Of a DNA stretch of 64,000 bases, positions 45,003 to 56,480 are shown piece by piece. Below the pieces are notes generated by a model. The model saw only the letters and a list, made by a program, of their open reading frames with translations. It searched no databases and was not told the origin of the DNA. Position numbers and translations under genes: made by a program. This DNA is from Elephas maximus indicus (lineage: Eukaryota > Chordata > Mammalia > Proboscidea > Elephantidae). The stretch spans positions 17,501-81,500 of the forward strand of contig NC_064838.1 of the NCBI RefSeq assembly GCF_024166365.1. Direction: 5' to 3'. Position 1 is the first letter of the stretch; each line of letters begins with the position of its first letter.

Positions 45003-46674
45003 GTAAATTGGTTTTTCTTTTTTGGTCTCTTTTACAGCTGCTTTTTAATATGTATTTTTCCTAAGTTCGTGTGGTTGCTATTTGTACTATTTTCATTATT
45101 TTAATGATAAAGTCAGCTTAGCTATAAAGAACTACTCACATAATTTGCCCGTTACTTACTGTACAGCCTGTAGCCAGCTAGGTTAAAAGGCCATATATGT
45201 TTAAGAGTAAGAATTTCAGCTTCTGGGGTCAGAAAGGTTGTGTTCAAATCCCTGTTCATTCACTCAGTAAATGAATAACCTTGGACAAACTACTTACCCG
45301 TTTTAAATCTCAGTTTTCTTTTCTGTAAAGTAGGAATGAGAACTGCTGTTTCACAGTATTGCTGTGAGGAACAAATGAGGCGGTACCTGTAAACCGTCCG
45401 CACACTGCCTGGCATGTAACAAGCACTCAGGAAATACTGCTGCAACTGCGCTCTAACTAGCACCCACCTTGTCGTTATTGGAAAAGATGCTGAGTGCGTG
45501 GCCTGTGCCCTAAGTATTTTCAGAATTGTTTGAAATTTGGAGAGTAAAGAAGTTAATACTGTATTTGGACAAATTATTTATATTGACTTACATATAACAC
45601 AGATATAAATGTGTATATGTGTTAAAACTCCCCCCCCCTTTTTTTTTCTGTGCTCCTTTGAATTCAAGGTAGCTAAACTTAAAAAAAAAAAAAAAAAAAG
45701 CTAAACTTAGGAAAACTTAAATTTGATCAGGTCAGGTTCCTGTCATTCTAGGTAAACCATAGACATCTTGTACTCTTCTGGCAAATTGCTTTCAGTACTG
45801 TCTATTATTTTTCCCACTTGTCTGTTCCAAGCATAGTTAACCTGCCATTTGTGTCAAAGTGTGTTGGCATTTCTATAGGAATCTAGAGAATGTGTATAGG
45901 TACAATGTAGAGTCAGGAGTGGTGTTCACTAGGATCATTCTTGGTAGATGTATTTTATGTACTCTATAGAATATAAATATTCAAAATTTTGTATGTGTAA
46001 TATTATAGCATGCACATAAATTAACATTACTTGATATATTTATAACCCCTGTGCAACTCGGAGGTGATATGTATTTGAAAATTGTAACTTAGCAAACAAT
46101 TATCTTCTTAACTGTACAAGTCCTCAGTTTTCTCGTTAATAAAAGGTGAAATGAACTGATGTCTAATTTCATTCTAACCATAAAATACTATGGCTTCAAG
46201 CATTTTTAAATTTTTGATTATATAGACATTTGTGACAGTAAAAATGAAGTGTTTATGGGCCATTTAATTGCTAGATAGCATGGTAAATGTCACAAACCAT
46301 ACCTGTCTGTATGTCTTTCTATTCATATGCTTGTAGTTACACAAGGGAAAAGGGATTCAGTGGTAATTGATGTTTGGCAGTCAAAGCGGAAAACAGCTCT
46401 CCTTCCCTTCATCTGTTCCTCCCGGGTTCCGTAACTCCAAGACCCCCACAGCCCATCCTCAGATGCACCCGCATCTTAAAATGGCTGCCACTTGAGGCAT
46501 TTTCCCCCAACTGATTTTTAATGTACATGTTCTAAATTATTATTTATATTTACTTTGTTAAGAATAGCAAATTTTTAAAGTCACTAAACCTTCAAAAATT
46601 GTTCTTTTGTTTTAGTTATTGGAAGCTTTTTATTTTGATGCAGTTTTAATATTATCCTATTTTATTATCTATAG
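45003..46674 (+). other. NCAPG2: NCAPG2 intron 6
   Basis: GTAAAT to ATTATCTATAG. Contains a MIR at 45203-45450. The rest is AT-rich without recognised repeats. Confidence 0.85.
45203..45450 (+). mobile_element. MIR element
   Basis: TTCTGGGGTCAGAAAGGTTG, GTTCAAATCCCTGTTC, TCAGTTTTCTTTTCTGTAAA, GTATTGCTGTGAGGAACAAA and TGCCTGGCATGTAACAAGCA follow the MIR order. Confidence 0.9.
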
Positions 46675-46769
46675 GGAAGAAGATTTCTTAGTTCTCTCTT
46701 CAACTGGAATATAAACTTTATTAAAATGATCCATGGGACCATTAAAAACCAGTTACAGGGATTACAAAA
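46675..46769 (+). CDS. NCAPG2: NCAPG2 exon 7, residues 225-256
   Basis: Acceptor TTATCTATAG, donor GTAAGT at 46770; 95 bases. Codes for GRRFLSSLFNWNINFIKMIH and GTIKNQLQGLQ, then two bases (AA) of a lysine codon finished in exon 8 (phase 2). This is core sequence of the condensin II G2 family region, with a matching order in mammalian NCAPG2. Confidence 0.95.
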
Positions 46770-49357
46770 GTAAGTATTAAAGGTAATTAATATTTTGTGC
46801 CATCTTAATCTGGTTTTGTAAGATTCTATTTGACCTAATTTTTTAAGTTTTTTTTAAGTATTGGAACCTTTAACTGTTATATTGTTTATTATGTAACTGG
46901 ATAGGTTTTTTTTTTTCCCTTCTTTAGAAAATAATTCCTTTTCAGTAGTGACCACTTGAATTAAGATTTTAATTTGTGGTAGTCCTTTAAATAGTTATAT
47001 TATTTGACCAGTTAAAACTCAACCTCAACAATTTTTAAAAAGGCTGTATCACTACTATTTTCGATAACATTTTGAGTACAATGTGTCTTTTTGAATATAA
47101 TATGGACTAAATTACGTGATTTTGGTAGAAGGAGCTCTGCAATATAGGAATCTAGAGATGTACATTTTAGTGTTAGCTCTGCAAGCTCTTTGAATATGCT
47201 AATGGTCATACCTGACATGGAAGGAATACACAGAGTCACTGCACCAGAAAGAGTTGCTTGATATTCAGTCATATCAGGAGGTAGCATATGGTGAAGAACC
47301 TATGATACAGAAGGAAGAAATCCAAGCTGCATTGAAGGCATTGGCAAAAAACAAGGCTCCAGAAATTGATGAAATACCATTTGAGATGTTTCAGCAAACA
47401 GATGTAGCACTGGAAGTACGCGCTCATCTATGCCAAGAAATTTGGAAGACAGCTACCTGGTCAATGGACTGGAAGAGATCCATATTTGTACCCATTCCAA
47501 AGAAAAGTGATACAACTGAATGAGGAAGTTACTGAACAATATCATTAATATCACACGCAAGTAAAATTTTGCTGAAGATCATTCAAAAGTGGCTGCCACA
47601 GTACATTGACAGGAAACTGCCAGAAATTCAAGTGGGATTGAGAAGAAGACATGGGACCAGGGATATCATTGACTATGCAAAGGCATTCAACTGTGTGGAT
47701 CATAGCAAATCATGGATAACGTTGCAAAGAATGGGAATTCCAGAACACTTAATTGTGCTCACGCAGAACCTGTACATAGATCATGAAGCAATCATTTGAA
47801 CAGAAAAGGGAATACTACATGGTTTAAAATCAGGAAAGGTGTGCATCAGTGTTGTATCCTTTCACCACATTTATTCAGTCCATATGCTGAGCAAATAATC
47901 CGAGAAGCTGGACTATATGAAGAGAAGAGCAGGGCATCAGGATTGGAGGAAGACTTATTAGCAATCTGCGATACACAGATGACACAGCCTTCCTTGCTGA
48001 ATGTAAAGAGGCCTTGAAGCACACTCACAGAGGAAGATCAAAGACTACAGCCTTCAATATGGATTACATACACCTCAACATAAAGAAAACAAAAATCCTC
48101 ACAACTGGAGCAATAAGCAACATCATGATAAGTGGAGAAAAGATTGAAGTTGTCAAGGCTTTCATTTCATTTATCCGTAATCAGTGTCCGCGGAAGCTGC
48201 AGTCAGGAAATCAAATCTGCTGCAAAAGACCTCTTTAAAATGGTAAAAAGCAAAGATGTCACTTTAAGGACTAAGATGTATCTCACCTAAGCCTTGCTGT
48301 TGTCAGTCACCTCATATGCACGTGAAAGCTGGACAATGAATAAGGAAGACAGAAGAAGAATTGATTTGAATTTGAATTGTGGTGCTGGTGAAGAATATTG
48401 AATACACCGTGGACTGCCAGAAGAACAAACAAATCTGTCTTGTGAGAAGTATAGCCAGACTGCTCATTAGAAGCAAGGATGACGAGACTTCGTCTAACAT
48501 CTTTGGATGTTATCAGGAGGGACCAGTCTCTGGAGAAGGACATCATGTTTGGTAAGGTAGATGGTCAGTGAAAAAGAGGAAAACCGCCAATAAGATGGAC
48601 TGACACAGTGGCTGCGACTGGGCTGAAGGTTAGCAAAGATTGTGAGGATGGCACAGGACTGGGCAGCATTTTGTTGTTTTGCATAGGGTCGTTATGAGTT
48701 GGAACTGACTTGATGACACCTAACAACAACAACACACCTAACACAGCAAATGTTTCCTGTACAGTAGATATAGTGCTAGATACTTAATCTGCATTTTTAA
48801 GTTCAACCCGCACAATCATCTGCTGAGGCGGGCTTTGGTTATTAACTGTCCCGATGTCAGCCATCTGTGTGTGTACCAAGTTGGAATTTGATTCTGGGTC
48901 TCTATATTTGAGTGAGTTGAACTAATAGATTTCTAAAATTCTGTGATTCTGGAGTCAGCTCTGGTATTTTAGGACCCTCTGTACCTGAGGGAATCAGGAG
49001 CCTAGAAAATCCAAAAGGACTCCAAGTCCAAAAATGTATTTATATTTAAAAAAATATTTGACTTTAAAATATGGTTCTGGACCATGTTCTCAAAGTTTCA
49101 CAGAAAATAGTAAGATTCTGGTAAAGCTTTGACGGAGGAAGAAGGAAGCGGTTTATCACTCCAATCCGCCTTCTCAAATTTTTTTTTTTTCCTGGTTGCT
49201 GCAACAGGTAGATAGCATATCTTTTCAAACCACTATTCTCAACTTGAATTTCTTCTTCCCTAGAATAGGGGAGTAACTAAAATGATACACATTAAAAGTA
49301 TGATTCTTTGAATTTGCATTAAAAATATTTTGATTTTTTTTTTTCCCCCGGGGACAG
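46770..49357 (+). other. NCAPG2: NCAPG2 intron 7
   Basis: 2.6 kb, GTAAGT to CGGGGACAG. Mostly an RTE copy (47215-48736). 48750-49340 shows only a possible worn MIR/L2-type stretch near 48760-48900. Confidence 0.8.
47215..48736 (+). mobile_element. RTE/BovB-type retrotransposon, reverse transcriptase and 3' end
   Basis: Begins in the linker (GAAGGAATACACAGAGTCAC). It continues through an open stretch with KEEIQAALKALAKNKAPEID (47254-47520), typical of the start of the RTE reverse transcriptase. DYAKAFNCVDHSKSW follows near 47670-47715, and the catalytic-box region near 47970 reads ACACAGATGACACAGCC, so the tyrosine before the aspartates is lost. The end is TGACACCTAACAACAACAAC. Frameshifts separate the pieces; inactive. 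Confidence 0.9.
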
Positions 49358-49427
49358 ATCTTTGATGGTACACATTGCAGAAATCTATTTCAGAGCTTGG
49401 AAAAAGGCTTCAGGGAAAATATTGGAG
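49358..49427 (+). CDS. NCAPG2: NCAPG2 exon 8, residues 256-279
   Basis: Acceptor CCGGGGACAG, donor GTATTT at 49428; 70 bases. The first base completes the lysine codon begun in exon 7. Codes for SLMVHIAEIYFRAWKKASGK and ILE, matching NCAPG2. Ends in phase 0. The polypyrimidine tract is a long T run followed by CCCCC. Confidence 0.95.
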
Positions 49428-49536
49428 GTATTTGCTCTTAATTTTATTAAATGTTAACACTTATTTTTATTGTATTCTAGTTATTAAAAGAGTTGAATCA
49501 ACTCAGCAGCAACTAACAATAATAGTTATTGAATAG

Positions 49537-49605
49537 ATGGTTGCCTGTTGCCATCGATTCTGACCCTACAGGACAGTAGAGCTGCTCCATAGGGTTTCTA
49601 AGATG
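49537..49605 (-). mobile_element. AfroSINE fragment
   Basis: GTTGCCATCGATTCTGACCC, ACAGGACAGTAGAGCTGCTC and CATAGGGTTTCTAAG, worn. Confidence 0.7.
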
Positions 49606-49924
49606 GTAATATTTTGTTGTTGTTCACAGTTCTTTTTGTCTTTATTCTAAAGATTACAGTTGAAATACAGCTTTTCCCCCTTCTGTGTGGTTATGAATAA
49701 TATTTTAACACAATTAGATTCATTCATTTTTCTTTGTATTCTGTTTTGGACTTTCCCTATCCTTGTTTTTTGTCTTTTTTGAGTATGTAAGGTGCAAAGG
49801 CAAAACTATGGAAAAAAGTATTCTCAATCCTCCCTCCCACCATTTTCCATCCTCTCATCCTTTCCACCCTGTTCCTTATTCATCCCTCCTGTATATAACT
49901 AATCTCATTAATTTTTTTTCTAAA

Positions 49925-50153
49925 TTTTATTTACTTTGTTGTTGTTGTTGAGAATATACACAGCAAAACATACACCAATTCAACAGCTTCTACACGTACA
50001 ATTTTGTGATGTTGATTGCGTTCAAGTTGTGCAGTCATTCTCACCTTACTTTTCTGAGTTGTTCCTTCATCGTTTTCATGAACTCACTGCTCTTAAGGTT
50101 CCTGTCTCATCTTCTGAGTTGCTGTTGTCAGTTTGATCCCCCATATAGACAGT
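49925..50153 (-). mobile_element. L1-type 3' region fragment, reverse orientation
   Basis: GTTGTTGTTGAGAATATACA, AACATACACCAATTCAACAG and GATGTTGATTGCGTTCAAG match 53675-53850 closely. Both look like the lineage-specific L1 3' region read backwards, as at 54593-54960. Confidence 0.6.
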
Positions 50154-50277
50154 TTCAAGATTGTAATCTTTACAGAGCCAGACTGCCACAGCTCTGTCCC
50201 ATGGAGCAGCTGGTGGGTTCAAACTACCGACCTTTCAGTTAGCAGCCAAGCGCTCAATCACTGCTCACCAGGGATGC
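50154..50277 (-). mobile_element. AfroSINE, long subtype, reverse orientation
   Basis: TTGTAATCTTTACAGAGCC, TGGTGGGTTCAAACTACCG, CCTTTCAGTTAGCAGCCAAG and the reversed head near CACTGCTCACCAGGGATGC. Confidence 0.85.
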
Positions 50278-50399
50278 TTAAACAAGTGGTTTGGGAAGAG
50301 TTATTTAAAACCTGTGTTAATGATGCTTCTGTCAAAAGTCAAATAAAAAACTATGTGACAGATGTAGTATAGTACTTGTCCTCATTTGTGTTCATTTAT

Positions 50400-50457
50400 G
50401 TATAGGGTCGCTATGACTCGGAATCGACTCGACGGCAGTGGGTTTAGTTTTTTTTTG
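50400..50457 (+). mobile_element. AfroSINE 3' end
   Basis: TATAGGGTCGCTATGACTCG, GAATCGACTCGACGGCAGTG and GGTTTAGTTTTTTTTT. Confidence 0.85.
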
Positions 50458-50559
50458 GGTATGTGGTTATACACACCCCCTAAGATTCTTATTACTCATT
50501 GAGATGTGTAGTTTGAGTGAATTACATCAAGATTTTGCTGTTTATCATTTTTGTAATCC

Positions 50560-51090
50560 TAGACTTGAACTAGATATGATAGTACATATGTGGCTATTGG
50601 TCACTTGAAATGTGTCAAGTCCAAATTTAGATGTGCTATTGTATAAAATAAATTTATTGTATAAAATAAATCTAGGAAACCCTGGTGGCGTAGTGGTTAA
50701 GTGTTACGGCTGCTAACCAAAAGGTTAGCAGTTTGAATCCGCCAGGCACTCCTTGGAAACTCTGTGGGGCAGTTCTACTCTGTCCTACAGGGTCACTATG
50801 AGTCGGAATTGACTTGGCAGCACTGGGTTTTTGTTATTGTATAAAATACACACAACATTATCAGAGACTTAGTACAGAGAAAAAGACAAATATCTCAATA
50901 TTTTTAAAAATATTGATTACATGTTGAAATTATAGTGTTTTGAATATACTGGGTTAAACAAAATATATTATTTGTGTAATTTTACCTGTGTCTTTTCAAT
51001 GTGGCTGCTAGAAAATTTTAAATTGCATTTTTGGCTCGCATTGTATTTCTGTTGGACAGCGCAGCTTGAGACTCTTAGGCACCTCTTTTA
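50560..51090 (-). mobile_element. MER5-like hAT remnant with SINE inside
   Basis: TATGTGGCTATTGGTCACTTG at the left, CAATGTGGCTGCTAGAAAAT and GTTGGACAGCGCAGC at the right match the order of a MER5-type element. An AfroSINE is inserted at 50672-50833. Confidence 0.7.
50672..50833 (+). mobile_element. AfroSINE, near-consensus
   Basis: AGGAAACCCTGGTGGCGTAG head, AGTTTGAATCCGCCAGGCAC, full body and GGAATTGACTTGGCAGCACT tail. TTATTGTATAAAATAAA before and TTATTGTATAAAATACA after it give a target-site duplication of about 15 bases. Its closeness to the consensus suggests a young copy. Confidence 0.94.
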
Positions 51091-51162
51091 GTTACATTGC
51101 TTTTGAGAATTTTAAGAAATTACATTCATTTTCAATATGGCTAACCTGTAATGACTGTTGGT

Positions 51163-51546
51163 GTTGTTAGGTGCCATCGAGTTGCTTCCGACTTAGAGCG
51201 ACGCTATGTACGACAGAACGAAACACTGCCCGGTCCTGCACCATCCTCACAATTGTTGTTATGCTTGAGCCCATTGTTGCAGCTACTGTGTCAGTCCATC
51301 TCACTGAGGGTCGTCTTCTTTTTCGCTGACCCTCTACGAAACATGATGTCCCTTTCCAGGGACTGGCCCCTCCTGATAACATGTCCTGAGAATGTGAGAT
51401 AAAGTCTTGCTATCTTTGTCTTTGCTTCTAATAAGCATTTTGGCTGTACTTCCTCCAAGGCAAATTTGGCCATCCTTTTGGCAGTCCATGGTGTATTCAG
51501 TATTCTTTGTTGATACCATAATTCAGAGGCATCAGTTCTTCTGTCT
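51163..51546 (-). mobile_element. RTE 3' end, reverse orientation
   Basis: Starts TTGTTAGGTGCCATCGAGTT and runs through CCGGTCCTGCACCATCCTCA, CAGGGACTGGCCCCTCCTGA and GGCAGTCCATGGTGTATTCA. It is the reverse complement of RTE 3' sequence. Confidence 0.92.
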
Positions 51547-52377
51547 ATAACCTTTATTTTATGAAAACAATCACAATGAAACATTCTAAAAAAATCCTTC
51601 TTGGGGGGAAAAAATCGAAAGGAATTCTGATATTCCTTATATTTTTCTCGTATGCACTGAGTTCTGAATGTGTTTTCTTTTCCTTTGAGAGTAAAATTTT
51701 TATTCCGAACAAGTAAGAAAGGGGTCTTCCACAATCCATTCTTTCACCCTGACGTTTTTTCTTTCTTTGGAAGAACCAACCAGGAACCAGAAGGTGGAGT
51801 TGCAGTTTGCAGGGTTGGAGACAGAGCCTCCTTATGTTTGGAGCTTCAACTTCTGTTGACTCTGCTCTCATGTCCAGCGCTAAGCTTATTTACATGCTAT
51901 AATTTGCCACTGACTTCTTTTAGAAACGAAAAATTACTATTTATTGCTCATAGCTTTTCAAATGGTTTTATAATGTGTGTGTGTATATATATATATTTTT
52001 TTTTTTTGAGAAAACCAAGATATTATGATTTTCTTTTTTGTATTGTTTTATTACTGCATAAAGCTTATTCACAGGAAGGAATACTTGTCTTTAGAGTCCT
52101 GTGTCCCCTTTTCTTCTATCCAGTACCCAAGGGTCGGCAGTTTATCTTCTATAGTGGTTTTAAAAATAGGTATTTGTAACTAAAAACTTAATTATTTGAC
52201 TAAATCTGTTCCAAATTAGTATCAGCATTTTGTACTTCTCAATTTTACTTCGTTTCTCTATCCCTTCAAGTATTTTAAAGCAAATCCCAAGCATGTCATT
52301 TCACTTCTGTGTACTTCAGTATGCATCTCTAAATAATGTGTTTATACAATGCTCTAAAAATTACGTGGCAGCAGCAT

Positions 52378-53346
52378 CAGACCTCCTCCTCATCTAACTT
52401 CATAAGGGGGAAGGAGGATCAAGATCAACAGCTCAAGGCTGATTCCTATGGGCGGAGGTTAGTTAGTCATACCTCCTCTCTCCAACTTTTTTACCAGTTC
52501 TGACACCAGCCATCGATCCCTAGTACTTCCCTGCTCGGTTTGACAGTTCGTTGCAATGGCCAAACAACTCACAAACTGTACTTAGAGTTAAGCGGTTTAC
52601 TAGGGAAGTAACGGGATATAACTTGGGATCAGAAACGACTCAGAATCCAGTTCTTTGATCTGAACAGCTTCTTCTCAGCTGTGCCCACAGGCAGGCCTTT
52701 TTCCAGAATCTTGGCCCTTCAGCCCCTGGGTTGGCCTGTGTCCTGCTCAGGCAAGTGTTACAGAGCTCTTTAGCTCTAGCAGTAAGTGCTCAGAGGCACC
52801 CCACTCTGCCAGTAAGCCTTGGCCTGGAGGTGCTGAGCTCTCTAGCTTTGTGGCTCAGCAAGCCTAGCTCTAATGACAAGTTCCTGGGGGCATCCCACTC
52901 CACCAGCAAGCCCCCTGCCCGAGGGCTGTCAGCTTTCTCATTCCGTAAGAAAGCCCACTGCGCCATCTCCTGCCAATCTCCTGGTTCTTCTGTCACCATT
53001 TCCCTGCTGCTGCTACTTGCCATCTCTTGCTGTTTCCAGTGTTAGAGATCTCTGTCTCCTGGGTCTAGGAGGTTCTCAACGTAGGGAGCTGGGGTCCAAA
53101 GGACACGCTCCTCTACCAGCTCTTTTTTCTTGGTGGTAGTGGGGTTCCCTCTCTCCGCCTCTGGGTTGGCTCATTTTAAGCCTAGCAGGAAGGCAAAACT
53201 GACTAAATCCCCTTGTAGGATTCCACACACCTTATTTTCATGGTCCCATAAGCGCAAGGGTTCTACCTACCTTATTTGCATTATTAGCAAGCTGTCCATT
53301 CCCCTTGGTGGGCCACAAGCACCTTATTTGCATAGTCCCACCCAAT
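52378..53346. mobile_element. Unclassified LTR-like repeat
   Basis: The right border breaks the reversed L1 3' region at CATAAACTCACTGCCCCC. Inside, AACTCACAAACTGTACTTAG, GCGGTTTACTAGGGAAGTAA and repeated CACCTTATTTGCAT- and CCACACACCTTATTTTCAT-like motifs resemble a reversed LTR. I cannot name the family or find a target-site duplication. Confidence 0.4.
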
Positions 53347-54071
53347 CATAAACTCACTGCCCCCTAAATTCCTTCTCAGACCGTTCGAGTTGGTAGTTGT
53401 CAACCTGACCTCATATAGAGAGTCCCTAAAATAGCAGGATGCTCAAGGCAAACATTCTTTACCAATCAAGCTAAACTATTGTTTCGTTTAAGAGGACTTT
53501 AGGTAATATTTTTGGTTTAAGATTTAAAGATTATCTCAGGGCAGTAGTTTCAGGGGTTCATACAGTCTCCATGCCCCAGAAAGTCTGGATTCTACCAGAA
53601 TTTGAAATTCTCTCTGTACCTCCTCCAGTCAGGATTGTTCTATAGAATCTTTTTATGTATGTATAATTTGTTTAATGTTTGTTGTTGAGAATATGCATAG
53701 CAGACCATACACCAGTTCAACAATTTCTACATGTATGATTCAGTGACGTTGATTACATTCTTCAAGTTGTGCAACCATACTGACTCTTCTTTTTCAAACT
53801 GTTCCTCCTCCATTAACGTACACTTACTGCCCCCTACATTTCGTATCTATTGAGTTGCTGTTTTCAATTTCATCCCATATAGATAGACCTTAAAACAGCA
53901 TAATGCTCAAGGCAGACATTGTTTACTAAAAAAACTAGTTAAGCTAAACTATTTTTGGTTTAAAGAAGATTTCAGGGGATGTTTTTGGTTTAAGGTTTAA
54001 AGATTACCTCAGGACAGTAGTTTCAGGGGTTCATCTGGGTTTCATGGTTCCAGAAGGTCTGGATTCCATGA
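53347..54071 (-). mobile_element. L1-type 3' region, two adjacent partial copies, reverse
   Basis: Copy one (53347-53660) and copy two (53675-54071) share AGGATGCTCAAGGC / TAATGCTCAAGGC, GGTTTAAGATTTAAAGATTA / GGTTTAAGGTTTAAAGATTA and AGTAGTTTCAGGGGTTCAT. They are about 480 bases apart and similarly oriented. Copy two continues at 54593 after an LTR insertion. Confidence 0.65.
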
Positions 54072-54592
54072 TGTTTAATTATCCAGTACTTCTCTAATAG
54101 AAATACCATAAGTAAATGGCTTTAACAAATAGAAATATATTCTCTCACAGTCTAGTAGTCTGGAAGTCCGAATTCAGGGTGTCCCTCCAGGGGATGGTTT
54201 TCTCTCTCTGTCAGCTCTGGAGGAAGGCCCTTGTCATCAATCTTCCCTTGGTCTGGGAGCTTCTTCGTGCAGGAAGCCCAGGTCCAAAGGACACACTCTG
54301 CTCCTGGCACTGCTTTCTTGGTGGTATGAAGTCCCCCTGTCTCTGCTCACTTCTCTCTTTTGTATCTCAAGAGATGTTGGTTCAAGACACAATCCAATCT
54401 TGTAGATTTAGTCCTGCCTAATTAATATAACTGCCACCTATCCCACCTTATTAACGTCATAGAGGTAGGATTTACAACACATAGGAAAATCACATCAGAT
54501 GACAAAATGGTGAGCAATCACACAATACCGGGAACCATGGCCTAGCCAAATTGATACACGTATTTTTGGGGGACACAGTTCAGTGTATGACA
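54072..54592 (-). mobile_element. Solo LTR, MaLR/ERVL-like, reverse orientation
   Basis: Reverse complement of the family at 20090: the right end reads GGGGGACACAGTTCAGTG then TATGACA, and the left end TGTTTAATTATCCAGTAC. Flanks are CATGA (54067-54071) and CATGG (54593-54597), a 5-bp duplication with one change. It splits the L1 3' region. Confidence 0.82.
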
Positions 54593-54960
54593 CATGGGAA
54601 TCTGAAACCCTGTTGTACATTTTCCCCCTTTTGATCAGGATTCCTTTATGGAATCTTTGATCAAAACATTGAGTAATGGTGACCAGACACCATCCAGTTC
54701 TTCTGGTCTCATGGCATAGGAGGCAATTAGCCACACATTCTGTTTCCTCCTATTCCTGACTGTCCCTCTTCCTCTGCTGCTCCAGGCAAATAGAGACCAA
54801 TTGTTGTCCCTTGGATGGCCGCATGCAAACTTTAAGACCCCAGGCACTATGCTGTGAAGTAGGAGATAAAACAGAAGCACTAAACAAAATATTAGGCCAG
54901 CTAACTGGGATGGGCCATGAAACCATGACTCTGAACCTTCAAACCAAGAAACCAAAACCC
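54593..54960 (-). mobile_element. L1-type 3' region, continued
   Basis: Continues 53675-54071: GGGAATCTGAAACCCTGTTG, TGATCAGGATTCCTTTATGG, CCAGTTCTTCTGGTCTCATG and GGATGGCCGCATGCAAACTT, then AAGACCCCAGGCACTATGC, which is related to the L1 3' text at 27537-27580. Confidence 0.65.
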
Positions 54961-55899
54961 ATGAAGCACTTGGCTGCTCGCCAGCAGCATCGGCAGCTAC
55001 ACTTTCTGTCTCTCTTTGAATTAATATTTTTTTATTGTAAAAATACATACCACACAACATTTGCCAATTCACCCTGTATGCGTGTACGTTTGGTTACATC
55101 AGCTGGCTGTACAATTTCGTCTTCTTTTTTTTTTTAATAAACCTATGGCAGTAGTATGCTTAAGAATCCAGGTTAGTTGTCCTATAGAATGTGCCATATT
55201 CTGGTAGTTAGCTCTAAAGGTTTGGATTCAACTTTTTTGGCACAAGTACTTCATAGGTAGTGCTGTGTGTCTCATATTTCATCACATCACATGGCAGGTA
55301 AATCTGGTTGTCCCTCATTTAGTGATGCTGAGTTTTATTAGTGGCTTCAGGTGAAGGAAACATTTTCAAAGATGTTGAGTCAGTGATTAATAGTAAGGTT
55401 TCCTTATACTGAGCATTATTCCCTAAACCCTTGGGAATCTGGTATGTGGAGGGGGGTGGGCTGGGAATGTTCAGGGGATGGTCTGTTGGAGTTCTTGGCT
55501 ACTCTTGATTGCTTGGTTTTTCTTCAGCCATTCCCATCTGGAGGAACTTTAATATAAGGGGTTAGTTGAGGAACACTGAACACCTCCCTCTCCTCCCCTG
55601 CTGCTTCTCAGCGGCACTCCTGAAGGATCTTCCTTCAGTCAGTTTGGAAGCCCAGCTTGTACCTTAGAAGTAGTTCAGAGTCTTGGAACAGATCCTATCT
55701 TCTGAAGGTCGTCCTGGTCAGGGATGACTCAGAAGAGGTCTTTGTCACACTGCACCTGTTCCTCACTTATCGACTATCTCGTTTTCTGGCATTTTACATT
55801 TACAACAATAATAAAAAATCTGTTGGCTATTTTACACACTAACAATGTGTGTCTGGCAATAATGAACTCCAACGTGCAAGACAAGAGTGATTCTGGCTT

Positions 55900-56100
55900 T
55901 GATGGTTAAGGTTACGCGTCACCTTTGCTTGGCTGTGATTCTCAGTGCTTTGGCAGTTACATAATAATGTAATTTAGCAGTTATGTAATCATCCTCCATT
56001 TTGTAATCTGATGTGGTCATCCTCCGTTTTTGCATAATACCGCTTTTTGCATAACAACCTGGTCTCTGGAACCTAATCATGTTGATAAGTGAGGAGTGGG
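55900..56100 (+). mobile_element. LTR fragment, same family as 61622
   Basis: TGATGGTTAAGGTTACGCGT, TTGGCTGTGATTCTCAGTG and CAGTTATGTAATCATCC follow the start of the LTR at 61622. The remainder is missing or altered. Confidence 0.6.
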
Positions 56101-56393
56101 TATACTACACTTATATCCTTAAACTTTGTCTGGATTTGGAGTAAACCCTAGTGGTAGGTGGAAGCTTGCTCTGCCATTTAACACAAATTTTATTTCGTCA
56201 AATAAGATAAAAGAAGAAGCTAAAAGGAAATCCAAGAGATGTAAAGTTAAAATAAAAAACTTGATTAAAGATTTTATATGTCATCAAAAGATCAAGTTTA
56301 TTTTTGTATTCAGAATGTTGTACTATCATGTTATATATATGTGTACACATACACACCCGTGTCAGGTGCCTCGTATTATGTTTTTTATTTCAG

Positions 56394-56480
56394 ACAATTG
56401 AGAATGATTGCGTTCAGGACTTCATGTATCACGGAATCAATCTTCAGAGAAAGTCCCCAGTGCATTCAAAAGTACGAGAG
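56394..56480 (+). CDS. NCAPG2: NCAPG2 exon 9, residues 280-308
   Basis: Acceptor TTTTATTTCAG, donor GTAAGT at 56481; 87 bases, phase 0. Codes for TIENDCVQDFMYHGINLQRK and SPVHSKVRE, matching NCAPG2 (condensin II G2 family region). No stop or frameshift. Confidence 0.96.

Larger units (their letters stand above)
49428..56393 (+). other. NCAPG2: NCAPG2 intron 8
   Basis: The largest intron complete in the window, 7 kb, GTATTT to TTTATTTCAG. It is a patchwork of L1 3' ends, SINEs, a MER5-like remnant, an RTE end and LTRs, listed separately. 51550-52370, 55140-55890 and 56110-56390 hold nothing I can assign except a (TG)n(TA)n microsatellite at 51976-51997. Confidence 0.85.

Noticed and set aside
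44877-45104. 75-codon frame starting at an internal ATG of exon 6
   Set aside because: It is the exon 6 frame read through its splice donor. The part after 45002 is intron.
51163-51546. Minus-strand frames as a gene in intron 8
   Set aside because: They are RTE 3' sequence, matching several other copies in the window.
52731-53351. Open frames of up to 104 codons in intron 8
   Set aside because: They lie in repetitive LTR-like sequence, overlap on both strands and show no domain.
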